From Vibrio rarus (GTDB lineage: Bacteria > Pseudomonadota > Gammaproteobacteria > Enterobacterales > Vibrionaceae), in contig NZ_AP024900.1 of the NCBI RefSeq assembly GCF_024347075.1, forward strand, positions 1,364,001-1,428,000: a stretch of DNA of 64,000 nucleotides, given 5' to 3'. The translations under genes and the position numbers were made by a program. Positions 55,929 through 64,000 of the stretch are shown in pieces; position 1 is the stretch's first letter, and every line of letters begins with the position of its first letter. The notes beneath the pieces were generated by a model. That model saw only the letters and a list, made by a program, of their open reading frames with translations, was not told the DNA's origin and searched no databases.

Positions 55929-56258
55929 AACATAGCCATTTAAATAGGAAAAATAGTAGGTGTTCATAAAATATGACGTTGCAAAACTGTCACACCCCTT
56001 CCCTTATTGAGTTACTTAGAGCGCAATAAAAAGAAGATCACTGATACCTAAGTGGTTGTCTAAAATGATATAAATCAGATACAACGCGGACAGCGTCGCC
56101 CATTTCGCGCGCCCCCCATTGCCCAATTATTTTGTAGTTTATTTCATCTTTATTGCAAAAGAAACCAGACAACTTATTTTACAGTGATGGGTATTATTTG
56201 CTTTTGCGCAGTGCTTCCACGACAATGTGACCACATTTCTTTTGAGACATACATTTCT
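55929..56258. other. intergenic region between the ZrgA-like gene and rlmI
   Basis: No gene is supported. It holds divergent promoters and a KOPS-like octamer at 55996-56003; otherwise nothing was recognised. Confidence 0.4.
55996..56003 (-). other. KOPS-like octamer pointing to dif
   Basis: CCCTTCCC is GGGAAGGG on the minus strand and matches GGGNAGGG, oriented to dif. Confidence 0.4.
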
Positions 56259-57446
56259 ATGAGCGCATCCATCAAACTTGCTAAAGGCCGAGATAAATCT
56301 GTTCGCCGACGTCACCCTTGGATTTTTTCGAGAGGCATTGAAACCGTCACAGGCGAACCACAACTGGGTGATACTGTAGATGTTTATGCGCACAACGGAC
56401 AATGGCTCGCTAAAGCGGCGTACTCACCACACTCACAAATTCGTGCACGTGTATGGACCTTTACTAAACAAAACATAGACAGTGCCTTTTTTGTACAGCG
56501 CATTCAGCAAGCGCAACTGTTAAGAGAAGAGTGTATCCGTGACGGCGAACTGACCGGTTACCGCCTTATTGCGGCAGAATCTGATTCTATGCCAGGCGTT
56601 ACTATTGATAAATACCAAAATTATTTAGTCTGCCAGTTATTAAGTGCCGGTGCAGAAAAGCAAAAAGACAACATAGTACAAGCCCTTGTAGAGTGCTTCC
56701 CAGACTGTTCTATCTATGAGCGTTCTGATGTTGCTGTGCGCAAGAAAGAAGGTTTAGAAGAGCGCGTAGGATTGCTACACGGTGATGAGCCAACAGCTCC
56801 TATCGTTATTGAAGAAAATGGCGTTAAAATTCAAGTTGATATTAAAACAGGCCATAAAACTGGTTTCTACTTAGATCAGCGTGACAGTCGCCAACATTCC
56901 ATGAAATACGTTAAAGGTAAGCAAGTATTAAACTGCTTCTCTTACACGGGAGGGTTTGGCCTTTATGCATTAAAAGCCGGCGCAGAACGGGTGATTAATG
57001 TTGATGTATCACAGCCTGCTCTAGATATTGCAAAACAAAATGCGCAACTCAATGGTTTTAACATTAAAAAAGCGGTCTTTCTTAATGCGGATGTGTTTAA
57101 GATTTTGCGTGAGTATCGCGATCAAGGCACCCAGTTTGATGTAGTGATCATGGACCCACCTAAAATGGTCAGCTCAAAAAACAATCTCACCAGTGGCGCT
57201 CGCGGCTATAAAGATCTCAACATGCTTGCGATACAAATTTTAAAACCGGGTGGCACACTTCTTACCTATTCTTGCTCCGGTTTGATGGAAGCCAGTTTAT
57301 TCCAAAAAATCATCGCTGATGCAGCATTAGATGCCGGCCGTGAGGTGAAGTTTATCGAGTCATTTACTCAATCAAGAGATCACTTATTCGATACCGCCTA
57401 TCCAGAAGGGCTATATCTAAAAGGCTTTGCCGCTAAAGTTCTTTAA
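56259..57446 (+). CDS. rlmI: 23S rRNA m5C1962 methyltransferase RlmI
   Basis: SAM-dependent methyltransferase of 395 residues (Escherichia coli RlmI 396). The N-terminal PUA domain is [20 protein letters not shown] followed by [18 protein letters not shown] [14 protein letters not shown]. The central part has [19 protein letters not shown]. The Rossmann part has [28 protein letters not shown] and the catalytic [12 protein letters not shown]. The frame is open from 56184; ATG 56259 matches the family start although its ribosome site is weak. Confidence 0.95.
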   Translation: MSASIKLAKGRDKSVRRRHPWIFSRGIETVTGEPQLGDTVDVYAHNGQWLAKAAYSPHSQIRARVWTFTKQNIDSAFFVQRIQQAQLLREECIRDGELTGYRLIAAESDSMPGVTIDKYQNYLVCQLLSAGAEKQKDNIVQALVECFPDCSIYERSDVAVRKKEGLEERVGLLHGDEPTAPIVIEENGVKIQVDIKTGHKTGFYLDQRDSRQHSMKYVKGKQVLNCFSYTGGFGLYALKAGAERVINVDVSQPALDIAKQNAQLNGFNIKKAVFLNADVFKILREYRDQGTQFDVVIMDPPKMVSSKNNLTSGARGYKDLNMLAIQILKPGGTLLTYSCSGLMEASLFQKIIADAALDAGREVKFIESFTQSRDHLFDTAYPEGLYLKGFAAKVL

Positions 57447-57538
57447 TGCAACTTTGGGTGAGTGTTAGCCTTTTTTTGTAAAATCGGGGCGAACCATCAT
57501 CTGTACTGTCTGTAAGCAATGAATCATTGAAAGGTTGC

Positions 57539-57568
57539 GGCTCTTTATATGCTCAACAATAAAGAGCC
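57539..57568. terminator. possible hairpin between rlmI and the adhesin gene
   Basis: GGCTCTTTAT / ATAAAGAGCC, a perfect 10-bp stem, lies between the convergent rlmI and adhesin genes. Neither strand has a T run, so termination activity is uncertain. Confidence 0.4.
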
Positions 57569-57604
57569 ACAAGCCTTTTAATATTACCCGCCACTATCAA
57601 GCCA

Positions 57605-60600
57605 CTATTCTGTTTTTATTACTAATAGATCCAGAATATCTGAAGCATCAAAGTTGCCATTATCGCCAATAAGATCACCAAACTGTTCTCTAGAGTCTTG
57701 AATGACGATGGTTTGAGTTCCACCATTATGACCAATGTCTAAGGTGATATCCTCCCCAACAACGTTAACCTCTATTTTTTCCAACAAGGCATCAATATTA
57801 TCGCTCTGCGTCGGTTCTAAAATATCTGCAAGAATAATGGCGTCAGTATCTATAGTGAAATCGGTTATAAAATCAACGCCATCATCTAAAGTATCACCAC
57901 TCCACACAAAATTATCTTGCCCTGCTGTCCCTACCAATATGTCTTCACCCAGTCCAGCTAATATTTCATTACTCGCCTCTTCATCAACAGCAAATTGCAA
58001 CATTTGTGGTGCATCTATAATGGTGACATCCACTTCATCCTGGGACGGTTTAGGTGAACCGATACTCGCATCAACAAGCAGCAAGGTAAATTCTTCATCA
58101 GACTCTTGCTCGTTATCCAAATGAGCTAACACTTCCAAAGACAACAAACCATCATCAGAGTTACCTCTTCCCACAACTAACTCATCTCCTGAAATGTTGC
58201 GTATCGTCACCTCAATATTCCCTTCGGCATTAATTTGCGAGCTAGCTTCATACCCATTTGAAGTGGTTAAGTTAATAGAGAATTCACTGGCCTCTAACCC
58301 TGCGCTAAAGCCAATTAGAGCAAAAGTAAAGATTAACTGAGCATCAGCGGCAAGACGAACCGTTCCACCTTCAAGGAGCTTTATGGCAATGGAACCACTG
58401 AGATTCCCTTCCACAACAGAGAGGCCATTTTTGGGCGTCAATCCCCAAGCTGCATCGTTTTCTTCAGGCTCTTGTGCTGCCACAATTTCCAAAGGTAATA
58501 CGATGATTTTACTGGCAAAATCACTATTACTGCTTTCTGTTGCGGTAGCGGATACTTCCACATTGTAGCTGCCGACTTCAGGTACATTCGCTTGTAAACT
58601 GGACCAATCAAAGTGACTAATATCTGCCACCTCGTCATCGCCAACGACAATGCTATTGCCCTGTGCATCTTTAACAACCGTCCCCTGAGGAAGTCCGCTG
58701 ATCAAAACACTCAGCTCTTCACTGCCATCGATATCGTTCAAACTGGCACTTAAATCCCATAAATCGACAAAGGTATCAACCTCACCCCCCATATCGTCAT
58801 TATCGACAACAAGATTTGGCATATCGGCTACGGCGGCAATATCAATGGTCATAGATTTGCTAGTACTTTCTTTATCACCGTCTGAAATGGCAAATTGAAA
58901 CTGTGCATAATCGGATTTCTGATCGCCAACACCGTTATTAGAAAAGTCATCATCTCCTGATTCATTTTCCGCCGGCATAAACCGAAAATCACCATTGTCT
59001 ATATGTGCTCTCATTATTTGGTCACCCACACCGATATCGATCCAGTCACCTTCCACATTCAGTTGCAATACACCATTAAGTGGCAGTGATTTAATCACAA
59101 CGGACAAATCAGATAGTGCATTATCAATATCTTGACCATTAAAATCAGACCAATTAAATATAACGCCAACATCCTCGGTACAACTAACAGCACCACTTTG
59201 CGCCGTAGGGGCATCGTTCACATTAGTCAAAGCAATATTAACGGTGGCGCTGTCTTGCCCGCCATTACCATCAATGACTTTAATAGTTAACGAGTAATCC
59301 CCTAACTGTGCATCGTCTATATCTTGATTGAGGGTAATTTCACCCGTATCAGGGTTGATATCAAAATAGCCTTGCGTGGTGGTGCCATCATCAAAGCTAT
59401 AGGTTAACGTATCATCATCCGCATCAAAGGCGCTAACAATGCCAACAGTATCACCTTGCTCGCTGCCCTCTGGCGCATTGAAATTGTAGACATCGCTATT
59501 AGGAGCATCTCCTTCCAGATCCTCTCCTGAGATAAATTCAGGGGCATCGTTCACATTAGTTAAAGCAATATTAACAGTGGCGCTGTCTTGCCCGCCGTTG
59601 CCATCAATGACCTTAACGGTTAAGGAGTAATCCCCTAATTGTGCATCGTCTATATCTTGATTGAGGGTAATTTCACCCGTATCAGGGTTGATATCAAAAT
59701 AGCCTTGCGTGGTGGTGCCATCATCAAAGCTATAGGTTAACGTATCATCATCCGCATCAAAGGCGCTGACAATGCCAACAGAAGACCCTTGCACGCTGCC
59801 CTCTGGCGCATTGAAATTGTAAACATCATTATTAGGAGCATCTCCTTCCAGATCCTCTCCTGAGATAAATTCAGGGGCATCGTTCACATTAGTCAAAGCA
59901 ATATTAACGGTGGCGCTATCTACACCACCATTGCCATCAATGACCTTAACGGCTAAGGAGTAATCCCCTAATTGTGCATCGTCTATATCTTGATTGAGGG
60001 TAATTTCACCCGTATCTGGGTTGATATCAAAATAGCCTTGCGTGGTAGTGCCATCATCAAAGCTATAGGTTAACGTATCATCGTCCGCATCAAAGGCGCT
60101 GACAATGCCAACAGTATCACCTTGCTCGCTGCCCTCTGGGGCATTGAAATTGTAGACATCGCTATTTGGAGCATCTCCTTCCAGATCCTCTCCTGAGATA
60201 AATTCAGGGGCATCGTTCACATTAGTCAAAGCAATATTAACGGTGGCGCTGTCTTGCCCGCCATTGCCATCAATGACCTTAACAGTTAACGAGTAATCCC
60301 CTAACTGTGCATCATCTATATCTTGATTAAGAGTAATTTCACCCGTATCTGGGTTGATATCAAAATAGCCTTGCGTGGTGGTGCCATCATCAAAGCTATA
60401 GGTTAACGTATCGTCGTCCGCATCAAAGGCCCTAACAATGCCAACAGTATCACCTTGCTCGCTGCCCTCTGGGGCATTGAAGTTATAGACATCACTGTTA
60501 GGAGCATCTCCTTCCAGATCCTCTCCTGAGATAAATTCAGGGGCATCGTTCACATTAGTCAAAGCAATATTAACGGTGGCGCTATCTACACCACCATTGC

Positions 60601-61996
60601 CATCAATGACCTTAACAGTTAACGAGTAATCCCCTAATTGTGCATCGTCTATATCTTGATTAAGAGTGATTTCACCCGTATCTGGGTTGATATCAAAATA
60701 GCCTTGCGTGGTGGTGCCATCATCAAAGCTATAGGTTAACGTATCGTCGTCCGCATCAAAGGCGCTAACAATGCCAACAGTATCACCTTGCTCGCTGCCC
60801 TCTGGGGCATTGAAGTTATAGACATCGCTATTAGGAGCATCTCCTTCCAGATCCTCTCCTGAGATAAATTCAGGGGCATCGTTCACATTAGTTAAAGCAA
60901 TATTAACGGTGGAGCTGTCTTGTCCGCCATTGCCATCAATGACCTTAACAGTTAACGAGTAATCCCCTAACTGTGCATCGTCTATATCTTGATTGAGGGT
61001 AATTTCCCCCGTATCAGGATTGATATCAAAATAGCCTTGCGTGGTCGTGCCATCATCAAAGCTATAGGTTAACGTATCGTCGTCCGCATCAAAGGCGCTA
61101 ACAATGCCAACAGAAGACCCTTGCTCGCTGCCCTCTGGGGCATTGAAGTTATAGACATCACTGTTAGGAGCATCTCCTTCCAGATCCTCTCCTGAGATAA
61201 ATTCAGGTATGCCATTAGGCATATCCTCTGCTGGTGTCACCACAGGATCAATCAATGCTGACTCACCGTCTTGTTGACCGTCATTTGGAGTCAGACGAAA
61301 AGGAGGTAACTCATAACCGCTATTCACTCTATCCGCACCAAGCTCTGTTAATACTACGCTGCCATCACCTTCTATTTTGTAGTATTGCTCATCCGATAAA
61401 ACAACAGTGACGTTGTCACCATCCGCATCCCTTGTGGAAAATTGAGCAACAACATCATCTTCGGAGACATCATCACCTTCAGCGAAATTATTGACCAAAA
61501 ACACATCTATAGTAGGCGGAGTATTTTGCACAGAGTCTAAGATAGCCACCGATTGAATGACTAGCTCTTCAATTGCACTGTTTTGTTCAACGGTCAATTG
61601 ATCTGAGAAAATGCCTTCTGTCTGAAAATCCGTACTGGCTATCGTTTGAGCGCCGTCTCGAATCACCGCACCTGTCGTGGTTAAACTTGAACCATCATCG
61701 TCTATTTCATCATCTTGCAGATTAGCTCGATCATCACTAGTTTCATTTGAATCAATCACTTGCTGAACTAAAGAACCACTATTAACAGACTGAATTCCAT
61801 TTTGCTGAACAATGGAAACCCTCAGTTCACTGACAATATCTTCAGGGATAGTTAATGGCTTATCGCCAACAGATATAATCACATCCCCCTCTAAGGGAGT
61901 GTAACCTTGTGGAGCAATTTTAAGTTTGCCTTGTGCATCCACAATCAACCAGGCTGAACCTGCTACTAAATTTTGAGCAAACGAGATACTCTCCAT
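57605..61996 (-). CDS. Lap/Bap-type cadherin-repeat adhesin secreted by type I system
   Basis: Large surface adhesin of 1463 residues. The N-terminal retention module (about 1-130) reads SAWLIVDAQGKLKIAPQGYTP and LEGDVIISV, then RDGAQTIASTDFQTEG. Six near-identical cadherin-like repeats of 111 residues follow (about 262-928), each with FDADDDTLTYSFDDG, YFDINPDTGEITLNQDIDDA and VKVIDGNGG. VCBS-like modules come next. The C-terminal RTX/type I secretion target has GLGEDILVGTAGQDNFVWSG and FITDFTIDTDAIILADI. GAGGAGA precedes the ATG. It is divergent from the TolC-family gene, which probably secretes it. A perfect matS lies inside it (61407-61419). Confidence 0.92.
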   Translation of the reverse strand: MESISFAQNLVAGSAWLIVDAQGKLKIAPQGYTPLEGDVIISVGDKPLTIPEDIVSELRVSIVQQNGIQSVNSGSLVQQVIDSNETSDDRANLQDDEIDDDGSSLTTTGAVIRDGAQTIASTDFQTEGIFSDQLTVEQNSAIEELVIQSVAILDSVQNTPPTIDVFLVNNFAEGDDVSEDDVVAQFSTRDADGDNVTVVLSDEQYYKIEGDGSVVLTELGADRVNSGYELPPFRLTPNDGQQDGESALIDPVVTPAEDMPNGIPEFISGEDLEGDAPNSDVYNFNAPEGSEQGSSVGIVSAFDADDDTLTYSFDDGTTTQGYFDINPDTGEITLNQDIDDAQLGDYSLTVKVIDGNGGQDSSTVNIALTNVNDAPEFISGEDLEGDAPNSDVYNFNAPEGSEQGDTVGIVSAFDADDDTLTYSFDDGTTTQGYFDINPDTGEITLNQDIDDAQLGDYSLTVKVIDGNGGVDSATVNIALTNVNDAPEFISGEDLEGDAPNSDVYNFNAPEGSEQGDTVGIVRAFDADDDTLTYSFDDGTTTQGYFDINPDTGEITLNQDIDDAQLGDYSLTVKVIDGNGGQDSATVNIALTNVNDAPEFISGEDLEGDAPNSDVYNFNAPEGSEQGDTVGIVSAFDADDDTLTYSFDDGTTTQGYFDINPDTGEITLNQDIDDAQLGDYSLAVKVIDGNGGVDSATVNIALTNVNDAPEFISGEDLEGDAPNNDVYNFNAPEGSVQGSSVGIVSAFDADDDTLTYSFDDGTTTQGYFDINPDTGEITLNQDIDDAQLGDYSLTVKVIDGNGGQDSATVNIALTNVNDAPEFISGEDLEGDAPNSDVYNFNAPEGSEQGDTVGIVSAFDADDDTLTYSFDDGTTTQGYFDINPDTGEITLNQDIDDAQLGDYSLTIKVIDGNGGQDSATVNIALTNVNDAPTAQSGAVSCTEDVGVIFNWSDFNGQDIDNALSDLSVVIKSLPLNGVLQLNVEGDWIDIGVGDQIMRAHIDNGDFRFMPAENESGDDDFSNNGVGDQKSDYAQFQFAISDGDKESTSKSMTIDIAAVADMPNLVVDNDDMGGEVDTFVDLWDLSASLNDIDGSEELSVLISGLPQGTVVKDAQGNSIVVGDDEVADISHFDWSSLQANVPEVGSYNVEVSATATESSNSDFASKIIVLPLEIVAAQEPEENDAAWGLTPKNGLSVVEGNLSGSIAIKLLEGGTVRLAADAQLIFTFALIGFSAGLEASEFSINLTTSNGYEASSQINAEGNIEVTIRNISGDELVVGRGNSDDGLLSLEVLAHLDNEQESDEEFTLLLVDASIGSPKPSQDEVDVTIIDAPQMLQFAVDEEASNEILAGLGEDILVGTAGQDNFVWSGDTLDDGVDFITDFTIDTDAIILADILEPTQSDNIDALLEKIEVNVVGEDITLDIGHNGGTQTIVIQDSREQFGDLIGDNGNFDASDILDLLVIKTE
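59210..61215 (-). repeat. six 333-bp cadherin-like repeats
   Basis: The same 333-bp unit recurs six times with small changes; the junction TCAGGGGCATCGTTCACATT occurs near 59540, 59873, 60206, 60539 and 60872. 333 is a multiple of 3, so copy number can change in frame. Confidence 0.95.
61407..61419. other. matS: matS site (perfect)
   Basis: GTGACGTTGTCAC fits GTGACRNYGTCAC at all positions. Inside the adhesin gene, 48 kb from dif. Confidence 0.85.
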
Positions 61997-62251
61997 GTGT
62001 TCTCCTCACTAGCTTATTGCCTAGTTTGTGTTCTACCAACTCCATCTGTTTAAATTTTACTCTAGTTTTAATGCAACAGCATGGTAATATCTCATTAACC
62101 TCTGAATTATTTTTATACGTTTTTCGTAACCTAACGTATTGAAAGTGATTTTTTATTTACTATTATGTACTTAGCGACCAAATATCGTATTGCTAGCAAG
62201 TAAAGCTTCAATTTTGGTTGACAACAGTAACGGATTACTAGGGAGTACACC

Positions 62252-63556
62252 TTGCACAAGTTTAAGGTAAGCACAATCACATTGGCGACGTTGCTTAGCA
62301 CCCCTTTATCAGCACAGTCGTTAGAACAGGCGATCTCTCATACCCTGCAAACCAATCCAACTGTCAAAAGTTCGTACAATGAATTTATGTCTTATTTATA
62401 TGACAATAAGTCAGCGGTTCGTGAGTACTACCCTAAAGTGGATTTAACGGCAGGTATAGGCTGGGAGAATTATCAAAATGACACCAATCGCGATGACGAT
62501 TACACCGCTATTGATGCATCGATTCGACTGACTCAGTTAATTTGGGACGGTTCAAATACGCTCAACAATATGGACCGTACAGCGGCTGAAGCTGAGTCCT
62601 TACGCTATAAAGTATTAAGTGACGCCTCAGACACCGCCTTAGAAGTCTCTAAAGTGTACCTTGATGCTTTAAAAGCATTTGAGATTCTGGCTCTTTCAGA
62701 AAGCAACCTTGCCACGCACAAACGCATTTTTAAAGATATAAAGAAACGAACAGAATCAGGGATAGGCTCAACGGCCGATCTCTCGCAAGTAGAAGCGCGT
62801 ATCGCGAAAGCCCATGGCAACTTGCTGGCCGCGCAAAACAATTTATTTGATACCCATACTCAGTTCACCCGCTTAGTTGGGCAATCACCACAAGGTTTGG
62901 TTTTCCCTCGAGCCGATGTCACGAAAATCCCGTTAACCCTAACCGACGCCATTGATATTGCTATTGAAAAACATCCCGTCATTAAAACCGCACGGGTTGA
63001 TGTTGATGCGGCTAAATTTCAATATAAGCAATCAAACAGTCCTAATTTACCCACTTTCACCATAGATGCTGGCTATGACTACTATGACGACGCTGAAGGC
63101 GTTGCGGGTCGTCGTGATGAAATGAACGCGACTTTACGCATGAGATATAACCTGTTTAACGGTGGCGTGGATAGTGCTCAAAAAGACAAAGCAGCCTATC
63201 AAATGAATCAAGCAAAAGATCTTAGAGACAGGGCTTACCGAAATGTTGAAGAGAGTTTACGACTGTCTTGGAGCGCGTTAGATCTCACCTTACAGCAAAA
63301 AGAATTCTTAGCAGACCACGTTGATGCGGCTTCTGATACTGTAGTGGCTTATGACAAGCAGTACAAAATTGGTCGACGAACGCTGTTGGATTTGCTGAAT
63401 ACAGAAAACGAATTATTTGAGTCACGCAAAGGCTATGTGGATGCATTATATGCCGAACAATACGCAAAGTTCCGAGTATTGAATGCAACCGGTACCCTAC
63501 TTGAATCCCTATTGGTAGATGTTCCTGAAGAGTGGAACTCGGCGGTGGAGTACTAA
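62252..63556 (+). CDS. TolC/AggA-family outer-membrane channel of the adhesin secretion system
   Basis: Outer-membrane efflux protein of 434 residues, the family length. The signal peptide is VSTITLATLLSTPLSAQS. Two internally repeated halves show SLEQAISHTLQTNPTVKSSY and TLTDAIDIAIEKHPVIKTAR. Coiled-coil helices include GIGSTADLSQVEARIAKAHG and IGRRTLLDLLNTENELFE. It is the LapE/AggA type that pairs with LapB and LapC; those two genes may lie beyond the window. The start is TTG at 62252 with AGGGAG at 62240. It is divergent from the adhesin and followed by an OmpA-type gene 1 bp away. Confidence 0.93.
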   Translation: MHKFKVSTITLATLLSTPLSAQSLEQAISHTLQTNPTVKSSYNEFMSYLYDNKSAVREYYPKVDLTAGIGWENYQNDTNRDDDYTAIDASIRLTQLIWDGSNTLNNMDRTAAEAESLRYKVLSDASDTALEVSKVYLDALKAFEILALSESNLATHKRIFKDIKKRTESGIGSTADLSQVEARIAKAHGNLLAAQNNLFDTHTQFTRLVGQSPQGLVFPRADVTKIPLTLTDAIDIAIEKHPVIKTARVDVDAAKFQYKQSNSPNLPTFTIDAGYDYYDDAEGVAGRRDEMNATLRMRYNLFNGGVDSAQKDKAAYQMNQAKDLRDRAYRNVEESLRLSWSALDLTLQQKEFLADHVDAASDTVVAYDKQYKIGRRTLLDLLNTENELFESRKGYVDALYAEQYAKFRVLNATGTLLESLLVDVPEEWNSAVEY

Positions 63557-63557
63557 A

Positions 63558-64000
63558 ATGAAAAAACGAATTTTAGCATCGATAATCTCCGTAGTTTGTG
63601 TGGGGTGTGCCAATGATACTGACGACTACATTGAAACCCCCTTGCCACAACAACAAGCGGATCTGAGAGATTTTGACAGTGATGGCGTGATCAATGCTCG
63701 AGATAAATGTCCTGCTACCCCTTCAGGAGCAAGAGTCAATAACAATGGCTGTGAAGAGCTTATTGAAGTGGCCCAAGAGCAAACGCTGAAGATCCTCTTT
63801 GAAAATGATTCTGCAGAAATCAACCCAGTTTTTGCCGGTCAAATTGAAGGTATGGCCGAGTTTTTGAATCAATACCCAGAGACATCCATTGAAATTCAGG
63901 GGTTTGCAAGTAACCCAGGGAATAAAGAGTACAACTTAGAGTTGTCTCGTAACCGAGCATTATTTGTTCAAGATAAACTGATTGGTTTTGGTGTCGACCC
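63558..64000 (+). CDS. OmpA-family peptidoglycan-binding lipoprotein, cut by window end
   Basis: Starts MKKRILASIISVVCVGC, a lipoprotein signal ending in VCVGC. A thrombospondin type-3-like calcium motif follows (DFDSDGVINARDKCPATP). Then the OmpA domain begins (ILFENDSAEINPVFAGQI, EIQGFASNPG), cut off after NRALFVQDKLIGFGV. It starts 1 bp after the TolC-family stop, so it is in the same operon. This adhesin-TolC-OmpA arrangement is common in Lap-type loci. About 147 codons are visible. Confidence 0.92.
   Translation, partial: MKKRILASIISVVCVGCANDTDDYIETPLPQQQADLRDFDSDGVINARDKCPATPSGARVNNNGCEELIEVAQEQTLKILFENDSAEINPVFAGQIEGMAEFLNQYPETSIEIQGFASNPGNKEYNLELSRNRALFVQDKLIGFGVD

Overview
The window looks like chromosome 1 of a Vibrio or a close relative in the Vibrionaceae. 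This rests on gene order (ccoN ... matP, Lon-like protease, fabA, rmf, DUF3466, uup, glutaredoxin-like, rlmKL, zapC, pyrD, NAD-glutamate dehydrogenase, pepN, prc, proQ, msrC, letA/letB, rsmF), on family content (DUF3634, DUF3466, a ZrgA-type protein, a Lap-type adhesin module) and on a modest GC content. Most of it is ordinary core genome, but its position on the chromosome is unusual: it appears to span the replication terminus. A 28-bp dif-like XerC/XerD site lies at 13196-13223, matP lies 550 bp from it, and four perfect matS sites (GTGACRNYGTCAC) plus several one-mismatch sites are scattered to the right of dif.

Layout. 1-1934: ccoN (partial) and a divergent small membrane protein. 2130-12550 is accessory. 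It holds a 1746-residue lipoprotein built from Pro/Thr/Lys repeats and five lectin-like domains, a decayed ISAs1-type transposase, a complete group II intron with its reverse transcriptase (7963-10122), a CynX-type exporter and a lipoprotein resembling a polysaccharide lyase. 12551-13449 is a gene-poor stretch holding dif and a 16-bp hairpin. 13450-17104: DUF3634, matP, Lon-like protease, fabA and the short rmf gene. 17366-25997: DUF3466 protein, uup, glutaredoxin-like protein, rlmKL, a non-coding repeat-like stretch, zapC and pyrD. 25974-37417: gdhB, pepN, a small exported protein and prc-proQ. 37517-43774: msrC divergent from letA-letB-rsmF. 43796-49086: a CvfB-like S1 protein, a degenerate PEP-synthase-like protein divergent from a DAHP synthase-yajQ pair, trxC with an unusual active site, and a siroheme synthase-like protein with a worn methyltransferase tail. 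49528-53748: an aapJQMP amino-acid ABC importer with a terminator hairpin after the binding protein. 53911-57446: yccA, tusE, acylphosphatase, a ZrgA-like protein and rlmI. 57605-64000: a Lap/Bap-type adhesin with six 333-bp cadherin-like repeats, divergent from a TolC-family outer-membrane channel and an OmpA-type lipoprotein that runs off the window.

How the genes fit together. MatP, matS, dif and the KOPS-like octamers form one terminus-organising system, in which MatP binds matS, and FtsK follows KOPS to dif for XerCD resolution. LetA/LetB is an envelope lipid-transport system. The adhesin, TolC and OmpA genes form a type I secretion and surface-attachment module. The two lipoproteins between ccoN and dif both look directed at polysaccharide. 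The points most worth a second look are the terminus architecture, the repeat-built lipoprotein, the PEP-synthase-like pseudoenzyme next to a PEP-using enzyme, the CNPC thioredoxin and the adhesin that seems to lack the usual LapG cleavage motif. All family assignments come from reading motifs by eye; no database search was run.
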